A stretch of 64,000 nucleotides of DNA from an uncultured Oscillibacter sp. (GCA_945868085.1 CAMBKF010000003.1:1-64000), one strand, 5' to 3'. Shown: positions 1 through 8,525, numbered from the stretch's first letter. Notes: generated by a model not told the origin, from the sequence alone. Made by a program: numbers and translations.

Positions 1-1496
1 GAGACCATCCCAAAATTTGTGTAAACCTCCGATGTGGTGTAGAATAGAAGCACCACATTGGAGGTTTTTATAATGGCTAGAAAGAATCGCACCCCCGAAG
101 AAAACGCGCGTCGGGAAAAAATCAGAGAACTGCTGCAGATAGCGAACATAGGCAGCATGGAGGACATCCAGAGCCTGTTCAAGGAAACCATTGCCGAGTT
201 CATGGAAAACGGTCTGGAGGCAGAGCTGGATGATGAACTCGGCTACAGCAAGTATGACTACAAAAACAAGGAGACGGACAACAGCCGCAATGGTCACAGC
301 AGCAAAACACTGCGGACCAGCTTTGGCGATGTGGAGGTGTCCGTACCTCGTGATCGGAAAGGCGAATTTGAGCCCAAGGTGCTGAAGAAAAACCAGACCA
401 GTATTAGCCAAGACATTGAGGAAAAGATCTTGTCCATGTACGCCAAGGGCATGACCACTGGTGACATCGAGGCGCATATCCAGGATATCTACGGCGTAGA
501 AGTCTCAGATACAACCGTAAGCCGCATTACGGATAAGATCCTTCCCATCGCAAAAGAATGGCAGCAGCGGCCTTTGGAAAGCGTATACGCAGTGGTTTTC
601 CTGGATGCCATCCACTATCATGTTCGAAGTGAGGGTCAGATCGTCAAGAAGGCTGTGTACATCGCCATTGGCATCAATCTGGACGGCAAGAAGGATGTTC
701 TGGGTATGTGGGTCGGTGAAAATGAGAGCGCCAAATTCTGGGCAACGGTACTCAATAGCTTGAAAAACCGGGGCGTTGAGGATATTTTTATCGCTTGCAC
801 GGACAATTTGACCGGGTTTTCCGCAGCGATCGAAGCGGTGTTCCCCAAGACAGAGGTTCAGAACTGTATCATCCATCAGCTCCGAAATTCCAGCAAATAT
901 GTATCCTACAAGGACATAAAGGCGCTCATGGCGGATTTGAAGGCGGTCTACGCCGCGGTGGATGAGACTGCGGCTCTGGACGCTCTGGATGCTTTCTCCG
1001 CGCGCTGGGACAAGAAATACCCCAAAATCTCTCAGTCCTGGCGCGATAACTGGCCGAATCTCAGCACCTATTTCAAGTACCCCCAGGAGGTTCGCCGCCT
1101 GATCTATACGACCAATACCATCGAGGGCTTCAACCGCCAGCTTCGGAAGGTGACCAAGGCAAAATCCGTGTTTCCCACGGATGACAGCCTGCTGAAAATG
1201 CTCTACCTGGCCATGATGGATATCACGAAGAAATGGACTGGCAGACGGCAGGACTGGAGCGTGATCCACGCTCAACTGACTGTATTCTTTGCGGATCGCA
1301 TGCCGGAGTGACCGACTGCATACCGGCATGTCAAGGGTCGAGATGAACGGAGGCTGACGCCTCCGCCCTTGACATGCCCTCAGACTGCTGTTATTTTGTA
1401 GACAAGGCGGCAGCAGCTGCCGCCGCTCCCGCCTTGAAATATTTTGCTCTATTTTACACTGCCCTGCGGTTTTTACACAGAATTTGGGACAGACCC
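1..1496 (+). mobile_element. IS256-family insertion sequence, apparently complete
   Basis: The two ends carry imperfect inverted repeats of about 25 bp. The left end reads GACCATCCCAAAATTTGTG near 3-21. The complement of the right end, near 1475-1496, reads GTCTGTCCCAAATTCTGTG. They enclose one transposase gene. The window starts at or just before the left tip, so no target-site duplication can be checked on that side. Identity as IS256/Mutator rests on the transposase. Confidence 0.85.
73..1311 (+). CDS. IS256-family (Mutator-type) transposase
   Basis: A DDE transposase of 412 aa that would catalyse cut-and-paste or copy-out transposition of the surrounding element. The N-terminal part (to about residue 160) is the DNA-binding region. 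Acidic catalytic positions are visible in FLDAIHY, CTDNLTG and TTNTIEGFNRQLRK, the last being the C-terminal Glu signature of the Mutator group. The length matches the family norm of about 400 aa, and the frame has no stop or shift, so the copy may be active. The ATG at 73 was chosen because GGAGG lies 8 nt upstream; an in-frame TTG at 58 would sit before that ribosome-binding site. Confidence 0.93.
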   Translation: MARKNRTPEENARREKIRELLQIANIGSMEDIQSLFKETIAEFMENGLEAELDDELGYSKYDYKNKETDNSRNGHSSKTLRTSFGDVEVSVPRDRKGEFEPKVLKKNQTSISQDIEEKILSMYAKGMTTGDIEAHIQDIYGVEVSDTTVSRITDKILPIAKEWQQRPLESVYAVVFLDAIHYHVRSEGQIVKKAVYIAIGINLDGKKDVLGMWVGENESAKFWATVLNSLKNRGVEDIFIACTDNLTGFSAAIEAVFPKTEVQNCIIHQLRNSSKYVSYKDIKALMADLKAVYAAVDETAALDALDAFSARWDKKYPKISQSWRDNWPNLSTYFKYPQEVRRLIYTTNTIEGFNRQLRKVTKAKSVFPTDDSLLKMLYLAMMDITKKWTGRRQDWSVIHAQLTVFFADRMPE

Positions 1497-1951
1497 GACT
1501 TTGTAACAAAAATCTGTTAGCTCTTTATTTATGAATAATCTGAAATTGTTGTCAAAACGTTGTCACGAGGCTTTTTGAAACCTCGAAAACCCAGTGTTTA
1601 TGCGGGTTTTCAGCGTTTTTGGTATTATTCCCACTCGCTCCCGAAAACTGTAACTTAAACAATTTTGTATGGGTATTTTTGCACACATTATCGGGAGTGT
1701 TCAGATTATCCGCAAAATACAGACTATCAAGATTTTTGTTGTCATCGTGTTGTCACGCCAACAATGATATTATACACGCTAATTGTCGTTTTTTTCAATA
1801 GATTCTGTAAAAGAAATAACCTCCACATTTGTGCAGTCGTCAATGATGGGTGACACTTTTCTCAAAAAAATATGATGAAGTATGTGGTTGGAACGAATTT
1901 GGGTGTTTTGAGGAGCCGAAGGCGACGAAAAACACCCAAATTCGGCGCGGC
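1497..1951. other. Non-coding AT-rich interval between two insertion sequences
   Basis: No convincing gene is seen. There are short hairpins, for example CGAGG/CCTCG near 1566-1585 and AAAACCC/GGGTTTT near 1587-1612. A TATTCCCACTCG motif lies near 1625-1637. These resemble the short palindromes found at ends of integrative elements and may be remnants of an older insertion. That is only inference. Confidence 0.4.
1802..1829. repeat. 28-bp direct repeat, left copy, flanking the IS481-like element
   Basis: This 28-bp sequence is repeated without mismatch at 2976-3003. The two copies flank the IS481-like element, so either this is an unusually long target duplication or the element landed in a pre-existing repeat. 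On the minus strand the repeat contains GTGGAGG, a ribosome-binding-site-like string. Confidence 0.8.
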
Positions 1952-2975
1952 TCACATCACCGCCAGATAGTCCTCCAACACCTCTTTCGGACTTCTGAAA
2001 TTCAAACAGCATTTCGGAATTCGGTTTGAAATGCGATTGTATTTGGCGATTTGTTTTCTGCCGTCCTCCAAACTGTACATTCGCATTTTGCTGTAAAAAC
2101 GCACTCCATCAATCCGATGCTGGCGTTCCACCTTGCCGTTATGACGCGGTGTTGCCACGCGGATTCGATGGTAAAGGATTCCATTCTCCTCAAGATAGTT
2201 TTCAAACATTGTCTTGTGTGTTGCCGTTTTCACCAATAACGCATTCGTCCATTCAGTTCCGTTATCCGTCTGTATTTCTCTGATCGGGAACGGAAAGTAT
2301 TCAATTACTTTCTTTAAAAAATCCAACGAGCTGTAAGTGCTGTGTTCGTCGTATAATTCTCGAAAACAAAAGCGGGTACACTCATCTACTGCTGTGTATT
2401 GGTAGTATTTTTGTCCATTTGTTACACAGCAGGACGGCACATATTTCACATCTATCTGGACTTTTTGACCGGGATACTTCGCTCTTTGATATGGCTTTGC
2501 TTTATATCCTTTGCGCTTTTCCAGCGTCTCACTTAACCCCATTCGCTTAATGGCACGCAGCATACTCTTGTAACAACGTGTATATCCTTTTTCACGCAGC
2601 TTATCCCACAGTACGATCATGTCTTCTTTGTTGCGGCGATAATATCTTTCGATGAGGTTATACTCTTCCTCGGTGTGTTCGCTCGGGTGACTGTGAGGAC
2701 GATGAGATTTATCCATCAGACTTTTCCAGTGTCCATCGTATTTGGCTTTCCATTCATAGATCGCCTTGCGGCTTACGCGGTGGCGTATGCTTGCGTCAGT
2801 TACTCCGTGTTTTTCCGCATACCGAATTACCCGTTGACGAAACCGTGCTTTTGATGCTATACTAATCACGAAAAACAACTCCTTTGAATATGTGTTTTGT
2901 GTAGTTACTTAACATCATATCACATTTGAGTTGTTTTTCTCTTTTTTATTTGTTACCCATCAATTGTACCATATC
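1830..2975 (-). mobile_element. IS481-like insertion sequence between 28-bp direct repeats
   Basis: The element is about 1.15 kb with one transposase gene. Terminal inverted repeats share TGATGGGTGACA (left, about 1844-1855) and TGATGGGTAACA (complement of the right end, about 2951-2962). The exact tips are uncertain because the 28-bp direct repeats lie a few bases outside these motifs. The element sits directly behind the rsiV-like gene, whose stop codon overlaps the right direct repeat. Confidence 0.75.
1952..2869 (-). CDS. IS481-family DDE transposase (rve integrase core)
   Basis: A transposase of 305 aa. The N-terminal helix-turn-helix region (about residues 1-60, HGVTDASIRHRVSRKAIYEW) is followed by a retroviral-type integrase core with acidic residues in VQIDVKYV, IQTDNGTEW and the Glu of RHNGKVERQHR. 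This D-D-E layout and the length fit IS481/IS3-like enzymes with no frameshift. GTG at 2869 is preferred because AAAGGAG lies 9 nt upstream; an in-frame TTG at 2878 abuts that site. The frame is intact, so the copy may be mobile. Confidence 0.88.
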   Translation of the reverse strand: MISIASKARFRQRVIRYAEKHGVTDASIRHRVSRKAIYEWKAKYDGHWKSLMDKSHRPHSHPSEHTEEEYNLIERYYRRNKEDMIVLWDKLREKGYTRCYKSMLRAIKRMGLSETLEKRKGYKAKPYQRAKYPGQKVQIDVKYVPSCCVTNGQKYYQYTAVDECTRFCFRELYDEHSTYSSLDFLKKVIEYFPFPIREIQTDNGTEWTNALLVKTATHKTMFENYLEENGILYHRIRVATPRHNGKVERQHRIDGVRFYSKMRMYSLEDGRKQIAKYNRISNRIPKCCLNFRSPKEVLEDYLAVM

Positions 2976-3003
2976 ATTCTGTAAAAGAAATAACCTCCAC
3001 ATT
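2976..3003. repeat. 28-bp direct repeat, right copy
   Basis: Identical to 1802-1829. It overlaps the last bases of the rsiV-like stop codon at 3002-3004, so insertion of the IS481-like element left the anti-sigma gene whole. Confidence 0.8.
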
Positions 3004-3895
3004 ATAAAATAATGTCTTTAAACTCCGATTTTAAAATATCCTTAATGACATCTCTATCTATAACAAATTCGGGAGTTCCCATTGAGCCGGGACCAACCTC
3101 GTATTCATCAAAGATAATTACTAAATCGCCGTTTTCATTCCAATAGAAATTATGGTCTGCACTGACAGTTGCAAATTCTTCGCCTATCCCACTATTATTT
3201 ATCCAATATGAGATATTTTCATCGTTTGCCATTTGCTCTTGCATTTGCATTTTGATTTCTGCCACAAGAATATCGGAAAATTTATCGGTATTGAACAGGT
3301 CGCCAAGCTCGACTATCTTTCCTTGCTTTTTATCAATGTGATAAAATTCAAAATAAGTATTACTGCTTGCCGCCGTTTCACTTACAGATAATTTGAGCGT
3401 AAACCAACGATCTGTATTCGTTGTCGCTTCATAATCAACGTGGATAGAGCCATAGCCATTATTCCCTGTAATTTCAAGGTCTTTATAAAACTGATTTACA
3501 AGAGCAGTTGTAAGCTCACTGACATCTTTGTTTATATAATCAACAGCTTCGCCATCCTCACTCTCTATTTTCGGTACGTCAATATCCATTTCGTGTTTAT
3601 CATCAGAGTAAAAATAATTACGGATAGTTACCACCCGAACTATATCCCCAATTACAGGAATTGGCTCCAAGGCCTGTGCGTATGTTACGCTCACATTAGG
3701 CAATAAGAAAAGTATTACAAATACAACGCAAGCTGCAGACACTGCAATACGGGGCAATATACGAATTTGTTTTATAACAGGTTTCTTTTCAGGCAAATCG
3801 GCAAGTGTTTGTTCTATACGGCTTTTCACAGAATCGGGAATGTCCGTCTGTTCTTTTGCCGCTTTGCTTTGTATATATTTATCAAAATCATTCAT
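3002..3895 (-). CDS. rsiV: RsiV-like anti-sigma factor (DUF3298 type)
   Basis: A 297-aa single-pass membrane protein. Residues 1-45 form a cytoplasmic sigma-binding region, residues about 47-67 a transmembrane helix (ISAACVVFVILFLLPNVSV region), and the rest an extracellular domain of the RsiV/DUF3298 type (HIDKKQGKIVELGDLF, YWNENGDLVIIFDEYEVGPG). In Bacillus and Clostridioides the RsiV outer domain binds lysozyme and is then cleaved, freeing SigV; that role is inferred here from family and gene order. Its start overlaps the sigma gene stop by 4 nt (ATGA), so the two are translationally coupled. It is last in a four-gene operon and its 3' end borders an insertion sequence. Confidence 0.82.
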   Translation of the reverse strand: MNDFDKYIQSKAAKEQTDIPDSVKSRIEQTLADLPEKKPVIKQIRILPRIAVSAACVVFVILFLLPNVSVTYAQALEPIPVIGDIVRVVTIRNYFYSDDKHEMDIDVPKIESEDGEAVDYINKDVSELTTALVNQFYKDLEITGNNGYGSIHVDYEATTNTDRWFTLKLSVSETAASSNTYFEFYHIDKKQGKIVELGDLFNTDKFSDILVAEIKMQMQEQMANDENISYWINNSGIGEEFATVSADHNFYWNENGDLVIIFDEYEVGPGSMGTPEFVIDRDVIKDILKSEFKDIIL

Positions 3896-4386
3896 CCGTT
3901 AAAATCCTCCCTCAAAACTTCTCGCAGCATCTTTCGGGCACGGGAAAGTTGCTTTTTAACAGTTACCGTATTCGTACTGGTAATTTGTGCGATTTTTGAT
4001 ACCGAAAGATTTTCATAATAAAACAGTACAACAACTGTACGATAGGGTTGCTTAAGACTGTTTACAGCCTCACGAATTGTAAGCCTTGCAGTTATTTCAA
4101 TTTCGGGATTGTCATCGGGAATGTTCGGTGTTTCCTCGGAGGTTATAATCTTTGTGTTTTTGCGAATCATTTCAACCGCTGTATTGTGAACAATACGCAA
4201 CATCCACGGCTTAAAAGATTTTTCGTTTTTTAGTGTGTCTAAATTCTTATAGGCTCGGTATATGGATTCGCTGATGATTTCACCTGCATCCGAATCGTTC
4301 CTGACGATAGAAAAAGCCAACGAATACATGGCGTTTTCACAAAGCCGTATATGTTCGCAAAATGCGTCTTTGTCGGTCAAAATCAT
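3892..4386 (-). CDS. sigV: ECF RNA polymerase sigma factor, SigV-like
   Basis: A 164-aa extracytoplasmic-function sigma factor. Region 2 is visible at about residues 10-75 (AMYSLAFSIVRNDSDAGEIISESIYRAYKN, given here only as a guide to position; SFKPWMLRIVHNTAVEMIRK closes it). Region 4 follows at about 105-160 (LKQPYRTVVVLFYYENLSV, then a helix-turn-helix in SKIAQITSTNTVTVKKQLSR). Start ATG 4386 overlaps the SGNH gene stop by 4 nt; an upstream extension exists but lacks a ribosome-binding site. The direct pairing with an RsiV-like anti-sigma argues for a lysozyme- or envelope-stress-responsive regulon that includes its own operon. Confidence 0.85.
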   Translation of the reverse strand: MILTDKDAFCEHIRLCENAMYSLAFSIVRNDSDAGEIISESIYRAYKNLDTLKNEKSFKPWMLRIVHNTAVEMIRKNTKIITSEETPNIPDDNPEIEITARLTIREAVNSLKQPYRTVVVLFYYENLSVSKIAQITSTNTVTVKKQLSRARKMLREVLREDFNG

Positions 4387-5228
4387 CCCTCCCCGATTAG
4401 AGAAGCCGTTTGTCTTATGATCCATTTGCCCCACTCACTGTAATATTTAGCATAAAGATGTGTGCTGTCACTCGATTTGTCGGAAGATAGTCCGCCTGTT
4501 TTATCATCGAACAGAATATTGGCATCAAGATAGAATTTGCTTTTTCCGTCAGCGAGTTTTGCCAATTCTGCATTTAACCCATTAATAGCAGTATTGTTTA
4601 CCACCTTATCGCTATCCGAACGACTTTTCGTAACGTGCAGATTTGCTTGTATGAAAATAACAGCATCGGATTGTTTGCTTTTAACAAATTCAATCAACTC
4701 ACGGTATTTTTCGATGGTGTTGCTAAATTTGTATCCCACTTCATTGATGCCGAGCATGATATATATTTTACCATATTTTTTGCTATTTAGCAACTCCGTC
4801 AAAGTCACCTTGCCGACATTGGGAACAGAAACAGGCTTTTTATGAATGTTGTAAACACTCATTCCCACCGTGCAAAAATAGTCTGCTCCGTCGATACCTG
4901 CATACTCCATAAGTCCCACTGTCCTTGAATCACCGATGAACAGAGCATCATCCATAGAAATATCGCCGTTTGGTTGCGTTGTTATATTTCCCGTTGTGGA
5001 TGTTTCTGTTATAGATGTACTCGCTTCGTAACCACCCTCTGTTTGCGTAGACTTTGTATCTTCTAAGGTGTCTTTGGGAGTCGATATAATATCGTTTTGC
5101 GTTACCGAATTGTTGTCGGTTTCTGTGCCGGAGCTTGAAGATGGGGTTTTCCAAAAAATCATAAACAGTATAACAGCAACAACTAAAAAACATAAGGACA
5201 AAAGAGTAACGAAATTTGACTTTTTCAT
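4383..5228 (-). CDS. Membrane-anchored SGNH hydrolase-type esterase/acyltransferase
   Basis: A 281-aa protein with an N-terminal transmembrane anchor (about residues 8-25), a Ser/Thr-rich linker (to about 85), and an SGNH catalytic domain facing outside. Block I is FIGDSRTVGL (nucleophile Ser), block III is MLGINEVG in place of GxND, and block V is SSDSTHLY with the Asp-His pair. The neighbouring MBOAT protein suggests a PatA/PatB-like pair, where the MBOAT protein exports acetyl groups and the SGNH enzyme moves them onto or off peptidoglycan. The gene starts 12 nt after the MBOAT stop and overlaps the sigma gene. A role as a deacetylating esterase cannot be excluded. Confidence 0.8.
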   Translation of the reverse strand: MKKSNFVTLLSLCFLVVAVILFMIFWKTPSSSSGTETDNNSVTQNDIISTPKDTLEDTKSTQTEGGYEASTSITETSTTGNITTQPNGDISMDDALFIGDSRTVGLMEYAGIDGADYFCTVGMSVYNIHKKPVSVPNVGKVTLTELLNSKKYGKIYIMLGINEVGYKFSNTIEKYRELIEFVKSKQSDAVIFIQANLHVTKSRSDSDKVVNNTAINGLNAELAKLADGKSKFYLDANILFDDKTGGLSSDKSSDSTHLYAKYYSEWGKWIIRQTASLIGEG

Positions 5229-5240
5229 TTTCTTTACCTC

Positions 5241-6635
5241 TCAAAATCTAAAATATAAAAACGGATCATCAAAGCCACGGTACATACAATAAACGCTTGC
5301 ACCGAGTATTACTGCAAGAATCAAGCCGATAATGACACGGCTTTTGATTCGTTGCAAAATGCGGAACGGTAATCTTGTCGATAACAATATGCCTGCAATA
5401 AAAAACGGATAATATAGGTTCAAGTATTTTAGGTAGTCATACCGAAATGTCGACCATACGCCTTGACCGAAAAACGGAAACAATCGAGCAAAAAACACTC
5501 CCAGTTGCCCTATGTCCTCAATAGCGAATATCGCCCAAGTAATCGGAATCAATATGAGCATATAAAGGTGTGCAATGACAGGCATTTTATTAAGATATTT
5601 TCCTATAAAGAATTTTTCGAGAATGATGATGAGGAATAAAACCGTGCCCCATAAAACGAAATGATATCCTGCGCCGTGCCACAACCCCGTAAGCAACCAT
5701 ACGATAAGCAGATTTCTGACAGTAGCAATTTTGCCGTTGCGATTTCCGCCAAGAGGGATATATACATACTCTCTAAACCAAGCCCCAAGTGTCATATGCC
5801 ACCGCCGCCAAAATTCTGTCATGGTAAGGCTTGTATATGGGTGGTCAAAGTTTTTCGGTAGCTTGAATCCGAGCATTTTTCCAAGACCTATAGCCATCAG
5901 GGAGTAACCGAAAAAATCAAAATATATTTGAAAAGAAAATGCTATTATCGCCATCCACGCAAGCGGTGTAGATATGCTTTCAAACCCAATCGCACAAGTC
6001 TGCGACCACAGTTTTCCGATAGGATTAGCAAGTAGCACTTTTAATCCTAATCCGAAAATAAATATGCCGATACCTCTCAGCACAGATGATGTTTTGATTT
6101 GCCGCTTATACAGTTCCTTTTCTACTTGACCGTAAGTGACAATCGGACCGGCGATAAGTTGCTCAAACATTGAAATATATACAGCATATCTAAGCAAACT
6201 CCTTTCTGCTTTTGCATTTCCTCTGTAAACATCAACAATGTATGAAATTCCTTGAAAGGTGTAAAAAGAGATGCCGATAGGCAATACAATATCTGCCGCA
6301 AAATGAAAGTTCGGATTTAATCTATCTATTTCATTTATTACAAAACCGGAATACTTAAATACAACAAAGCTGATTATATGTAATATGACACCTATGGTTA
6401 ATAATACCTTCTTGCGTGCAGGAAATCTTTCAATCCATATACCAACCGCAAAATCCGCAACAATGCTGAGAATAAAAATTATAAAATGTTCAGGGTTATG
6501 GATTGTTCCTACAAAGTAAAAACATAAACTGCCGATAAGCAATACAATATTCTTTATTTTATCAGGCGCAATATAATAACATCCGAAGAATATCGGCATA
6601 AATATGAAGATAAATTGTATGCTGCTAAATACCAT
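5241..6635 (-). CDS. MBOAT-family O-acyltransferase (AlgI/PatA/DltB-like)
   Basis: A 464-aa polytopic membrane protein with at least nine hydrophobic segments. MBOAT hallmarks are the YSLMAIGLGKMLGF and WRRWHMTLGAWFREYVYIPL stretches and the catalytic-type His in LTGLWHGAGYHF. Such proteins carry acyl groups across the membrane for cell-wall polymer modification. The start at 6635 was chosen because GGTGG lies 7 nt upstream and homologues begin MVFSS; the longer frame would run through the probable promoter. It is the first gene of the operon with the SGNH hydrolase, sigma factor and anti-sigma. Confidence 0.88.
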   Translation of the reverse strand: MVFSSIQFIFIFMPIFFGCYYIAPDKIKNIVLLIGSLCFYFVGTIHNPEHFIIFILSIVADFAVGIWIERFPARKKVLLTIGVILHIISFVVFKYSGFVINEIDRLNPNFHFAADIVLPIGISFYTFQGISYIVDVYRGNAKAERSLLRYAVYISMFEQLIAGPIVTYGQVEKELYKRQIKTSSVLRGIGIFIFGLGLKVLLANPIGKLWSQTCAIGFESISTPLAWMAIIAFSFQIYFDFFGYSLMAIGLGKMLGFKLPKNFDHPYTSLTMTEFWRRWHMTLGAWFREYVYIPLGGNRNGKIATVRNLLIVWLLTGLWHGAGYHFVLWGTVLFLIIILEKFFIGKYLNKMPVIAHLYMLILIPITWAIFAIEDIGQLGVFFARLFPFFGQGVWSTFRYDYLKYLNLYYPFFIAGILLSTRLPFRILQRIKSRVIIGLILAVILGASVYCMYRGFDDPFLYFRF

Positions 6636-6664
6636 TACCATACCACCGTTTTGCTGTTCTGATA

Positions 6665-6694
6665 TATAGATGCACAGGCGATGTAAAAGGTGAC
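6665..6694 (-). promoter_or_regulatory. Putative ECF-sigma promoter of the MBOAT-sigV operon
   Basis: Read on the minus strand, GTCACCTTTT (6694-6685) and GCATCTATA (6673-6665) are separated by 11 nt and lie 30 nt before the MBOAT start. The AACC/ACC-T-rich -35 and the GTCTA-like -10 resemble promoters of clostridial ECF factors, which suggests autoregulation by the operon's own sigma. Inferred by eye only. Confidence 0.4.
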
Positions 6695-6712
6695 ACACAA
6701 ATCTATTTTTTT

Positions 6713-6747
6713 CAAAAAAATCAGCGGCAGAGTAGTCTCCCTGCCGC
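6713..6747 (-). terminator. Rho-independent terminator of the SPFH/CFI-box operon
   Basis: On the minus strand, GCGGCAG and CTGCCGC (7-bp stem, 10-nt loop) are followed by TGATTTTTTT. It lies just after the stop of the 153-aa gene and separates the two leftward operons. Confidence 0.7.
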
Positions 6748-6762
6748 CTAATAATTATTTTA

Positions 6763-7224
6763 TTAACCCGAAAACTGCTTGATACTATTCCCACTCGGCA
6801 GGACTAACTGCTTTATGTTCAAAGTTTGGCCAACGGTCCCAAAACTTTCTTCAATCTTATTTTTCATAAGATTTTGAATTGACGGATCTTCAAAAGTTAC
6901 AGTTATTTGGCCTGTAGTACGATCATAATATCCGTGTTCGATGCTCTTGACCAGTTCCTCCGCCCACTCAAGCTTTCTCGGATACATCAACTGGGATTTC
7001 ACCCGAAGATTGCGAACCTTGCTTTCGGTTATCCCTAGTGCAATGCTTATATCATAATCTCTAAGCGGCGCTGGCAGAGAATCCAGAAAAATGGTAAACA
7101 TCAGGACTTCGTAATCCGTTTTTGAAAACGATCCAAATCTTCGAGTAAACAGCTCTGCCTCTTGCATTCGCTTCAATAAATTCGAATCCAAATTGTTGAA
7201 GTGAATGCCGCTGCCACTTACCAT
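6763..7224 (-). CDS. Conserved hypothetical protein, last gene of the SPFH cassette
   Basis: 153 aa; family not recognised. It is soluble, with no signal or membrane segment. The middle (DISIALGITESKVRNLRVKSQ, about residues 58-78) looks like a helix-turn-helix or a compact helical recognition segment. Part of the C-terminus is charged (VTFEDPSIQNLMKNKIEESF). The start overlaps the CFI-box gene stop by 7 nt, so expression is probably coupled. The overlap and the terminator after it place it in the five-gene cassette. Nothing in the sequence fixes a function. Confidence 0.65.
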   Translation of the reverse strand: MVSGSGIHFNNLDSNLLKRMQEAELFTRRFGSFSKTDYEVLMFTIFLDSLPAPLRDYDISIALGITESKVRNLRVKSQLMYPRKLEWAEELVKSIEHGYYDRTTGQITVTFEDPSIQNLMKNKIEESFGTVGQTLNIKQLVLPSGNSIKQFSG

Positions 7225-8282
7225 TTTCTATCCTCATAAGGCGTATCTTCAACACCGTCGGCTTTCAGATTTGCCACCATGCGGTCAAGCTTGCCCTTCC
7301 ACATTTTCTTAAACCATTCGGTATGTCCGAACCACTTTACCAGCGTGGGGCTGATTGCATAATAAGTATGAATGAATGCACGACCATACCAAGTCTCTGC
7401 AAGGGTGTAGTCACGATAACGACGAAGTGTCCAGACCTGCGGACAATCATAAGAGCCATAAACTGCGGTAGCCACATAGCAACCGCCAGTCGATGCATTT
7501 GAGCCACTCGATGTGTTCTTGTCGGTTTTCGGGCGCTCTGGTATCTGATAATCCGGCTCGTATTTTCTAATAATTGCGGCATATTTATTTGTATATTCTT
7601 CGTTCAGCCCCACAGCAAGGCGCCTCTTCAAAACAAAAATACCGGTATTACGCATTATCGGTTCATCGTCAGCAAAAAAATCACATATGTTATCCGCCAA
7701 GGTTTTGTCAATCAATAATTCTGCAAGGTCATTCCCCATCTTGACACTGAGATTTGCTTGCTGTGCCTCCGGAGATAAGCCTTGAAATACGCTTTCTGTC
7801 CGATCATGGATCATTTTGCCTAATGCACAGCATGTCGTTGCCACTTCATTGACAGCTTTCTGGCGAGAATCTGAATCCTTTACATTATCAACTATGAGCT
7901 GAAAAGCTTCATCGATGCATTTGGCCATGATTTTTGTTTCATGGTAAAGCTCTTGTACACTACATTCAGTTAATCTGAAGCATATGGGGAGCAAATAAGC
8001 TTCCCAGTTTTTGGGATCCTTGACTGTAATCATTTGGTAGTACTTTGTGGCAGACGCAAAGTCACCCGCAGCTTTTGCTCTGCGTGCAAGTATAAAAAGA
8101 TTGTTAATATCCTCTGATGAATCTATTTTTACTGCACTACCAGTGACATCGACGGTGCCTTCTATCATCAGCTTTTTTGCTTCTTCCGCAGAATACTTTG
8201 TTCCACAGGATTGACATACAAAGATACCGTCCTGCTTCATCAAATTAGTGCTCCCGCACATTTCACAAGTTAGCTGCTTCAT
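7218..8282 (-). CDS. Zinc-ribbon and TPR-like protein with CFI-box C-terminal domain
   Basis: A 354-aa protein. The N-terminus is a TFIIB/rubredoxin-like zinc ribbon (CEMCGSTNL and CQSCGTKY, residues 6-30). Residues about 55-110 look like TPR helices (ILARRAKAAGDFASATKYY). The C-terminus (about 268-330) has the CFI-box pattern beginning CYVATAVYGSYDCPQV and continuing LRRYRDYTLAETWYGR, known as the CFI-box-CTERM domain. Its biochemical role is not established to my knowledge. It lies 18 nt after the 73-aa gene and overlaps the next gene, in one operon with an SPFH protein. Zinc ribbons recur in this cassette. Confidence 0.78.
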   Translation of the reverse strand: MKQLTCEMCGSTNLMKQDGIFVCQSCGTKYSAEEAKKLMIEGTVDVTGSAVKIDSSEDINNLFILARRAKAAGDFASATKYYQMITVKDPKNWEAYLLPICFRLTECSVQELYHETKIMAKCIDEAFQLIVDNVKDSDSRQKAVNEVATTCCALGKMIHDRTESVFQGLSPEAQQANLSVKMGNDLAELLIDKTLADNICDFFADDEPIMRNTGIFVLKRRLAVGLNEEYTNKYAAIIRKYEPDYQIPERPKTDKNTSSGSNASTGGCYVATAVYGSYDCPQVWTLRRYRDYTLAETWYGRAFIHTYYAISPTLVKWFGHTEWFKKMWKGKLDRMVANLKADGVEDTPYEDRKW

Positions 8283-8300
8283 TTTCTGTATTCCTTTCTT

Positions 8301-8522
8301 TTAATAAAGTGTTATATCCAATGAATTCTTTCCAATAATCTCGACTTTCTTAAATCTTGGGTCACTTTTTAGAAGTTCGGCGCAAGCATGGGTGCCATCA
8401 CTCGTAGCCTCAAAACCAAATTCACAAGGGCGTATATATGCCTGCCGATCCTTATTTTTGCTCGCTTTTTGACTTGCTTCCTCATAGAGCTTTTCAATCC
8501 TATCTGCACACACGAATATCAT
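8301..8522 (-). CDS. Small conserved hypothetical protein (73 aa)
   Basis: A short soluble protein. A helical, lysine-rich N-terminal half (IEKLYEEASQKASKNKD) is followed by a possible beta hairpin (FKKVEIIGKNSLDITLY). The family was not recognised. The gene begins 3 nt after the 4-TM protein gene and ends 18 nt before the CFI-box gene, which is the main reason to call it real. Its ribosome-binding site (AAGTAAAGG) sits very close to the ATG, so translation may depend on the upstream gene. Confidence 0.6.
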   Translation of the reverse strand: MIFVCADRIEKLYEEASQKASKNKDRQAYIRPCEFGFEATSDGTHACAELLKSDPRFKKVEIIGKNSLDITLY

Positions 8523-8525
8523 CCT

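Noticed and set aside
1619..2012. Short frames in the gap between the two insertion sequences
   Set aside because: They overlap each other on both strands, lack ribosome-binding sites and cross the IS481-like element end.
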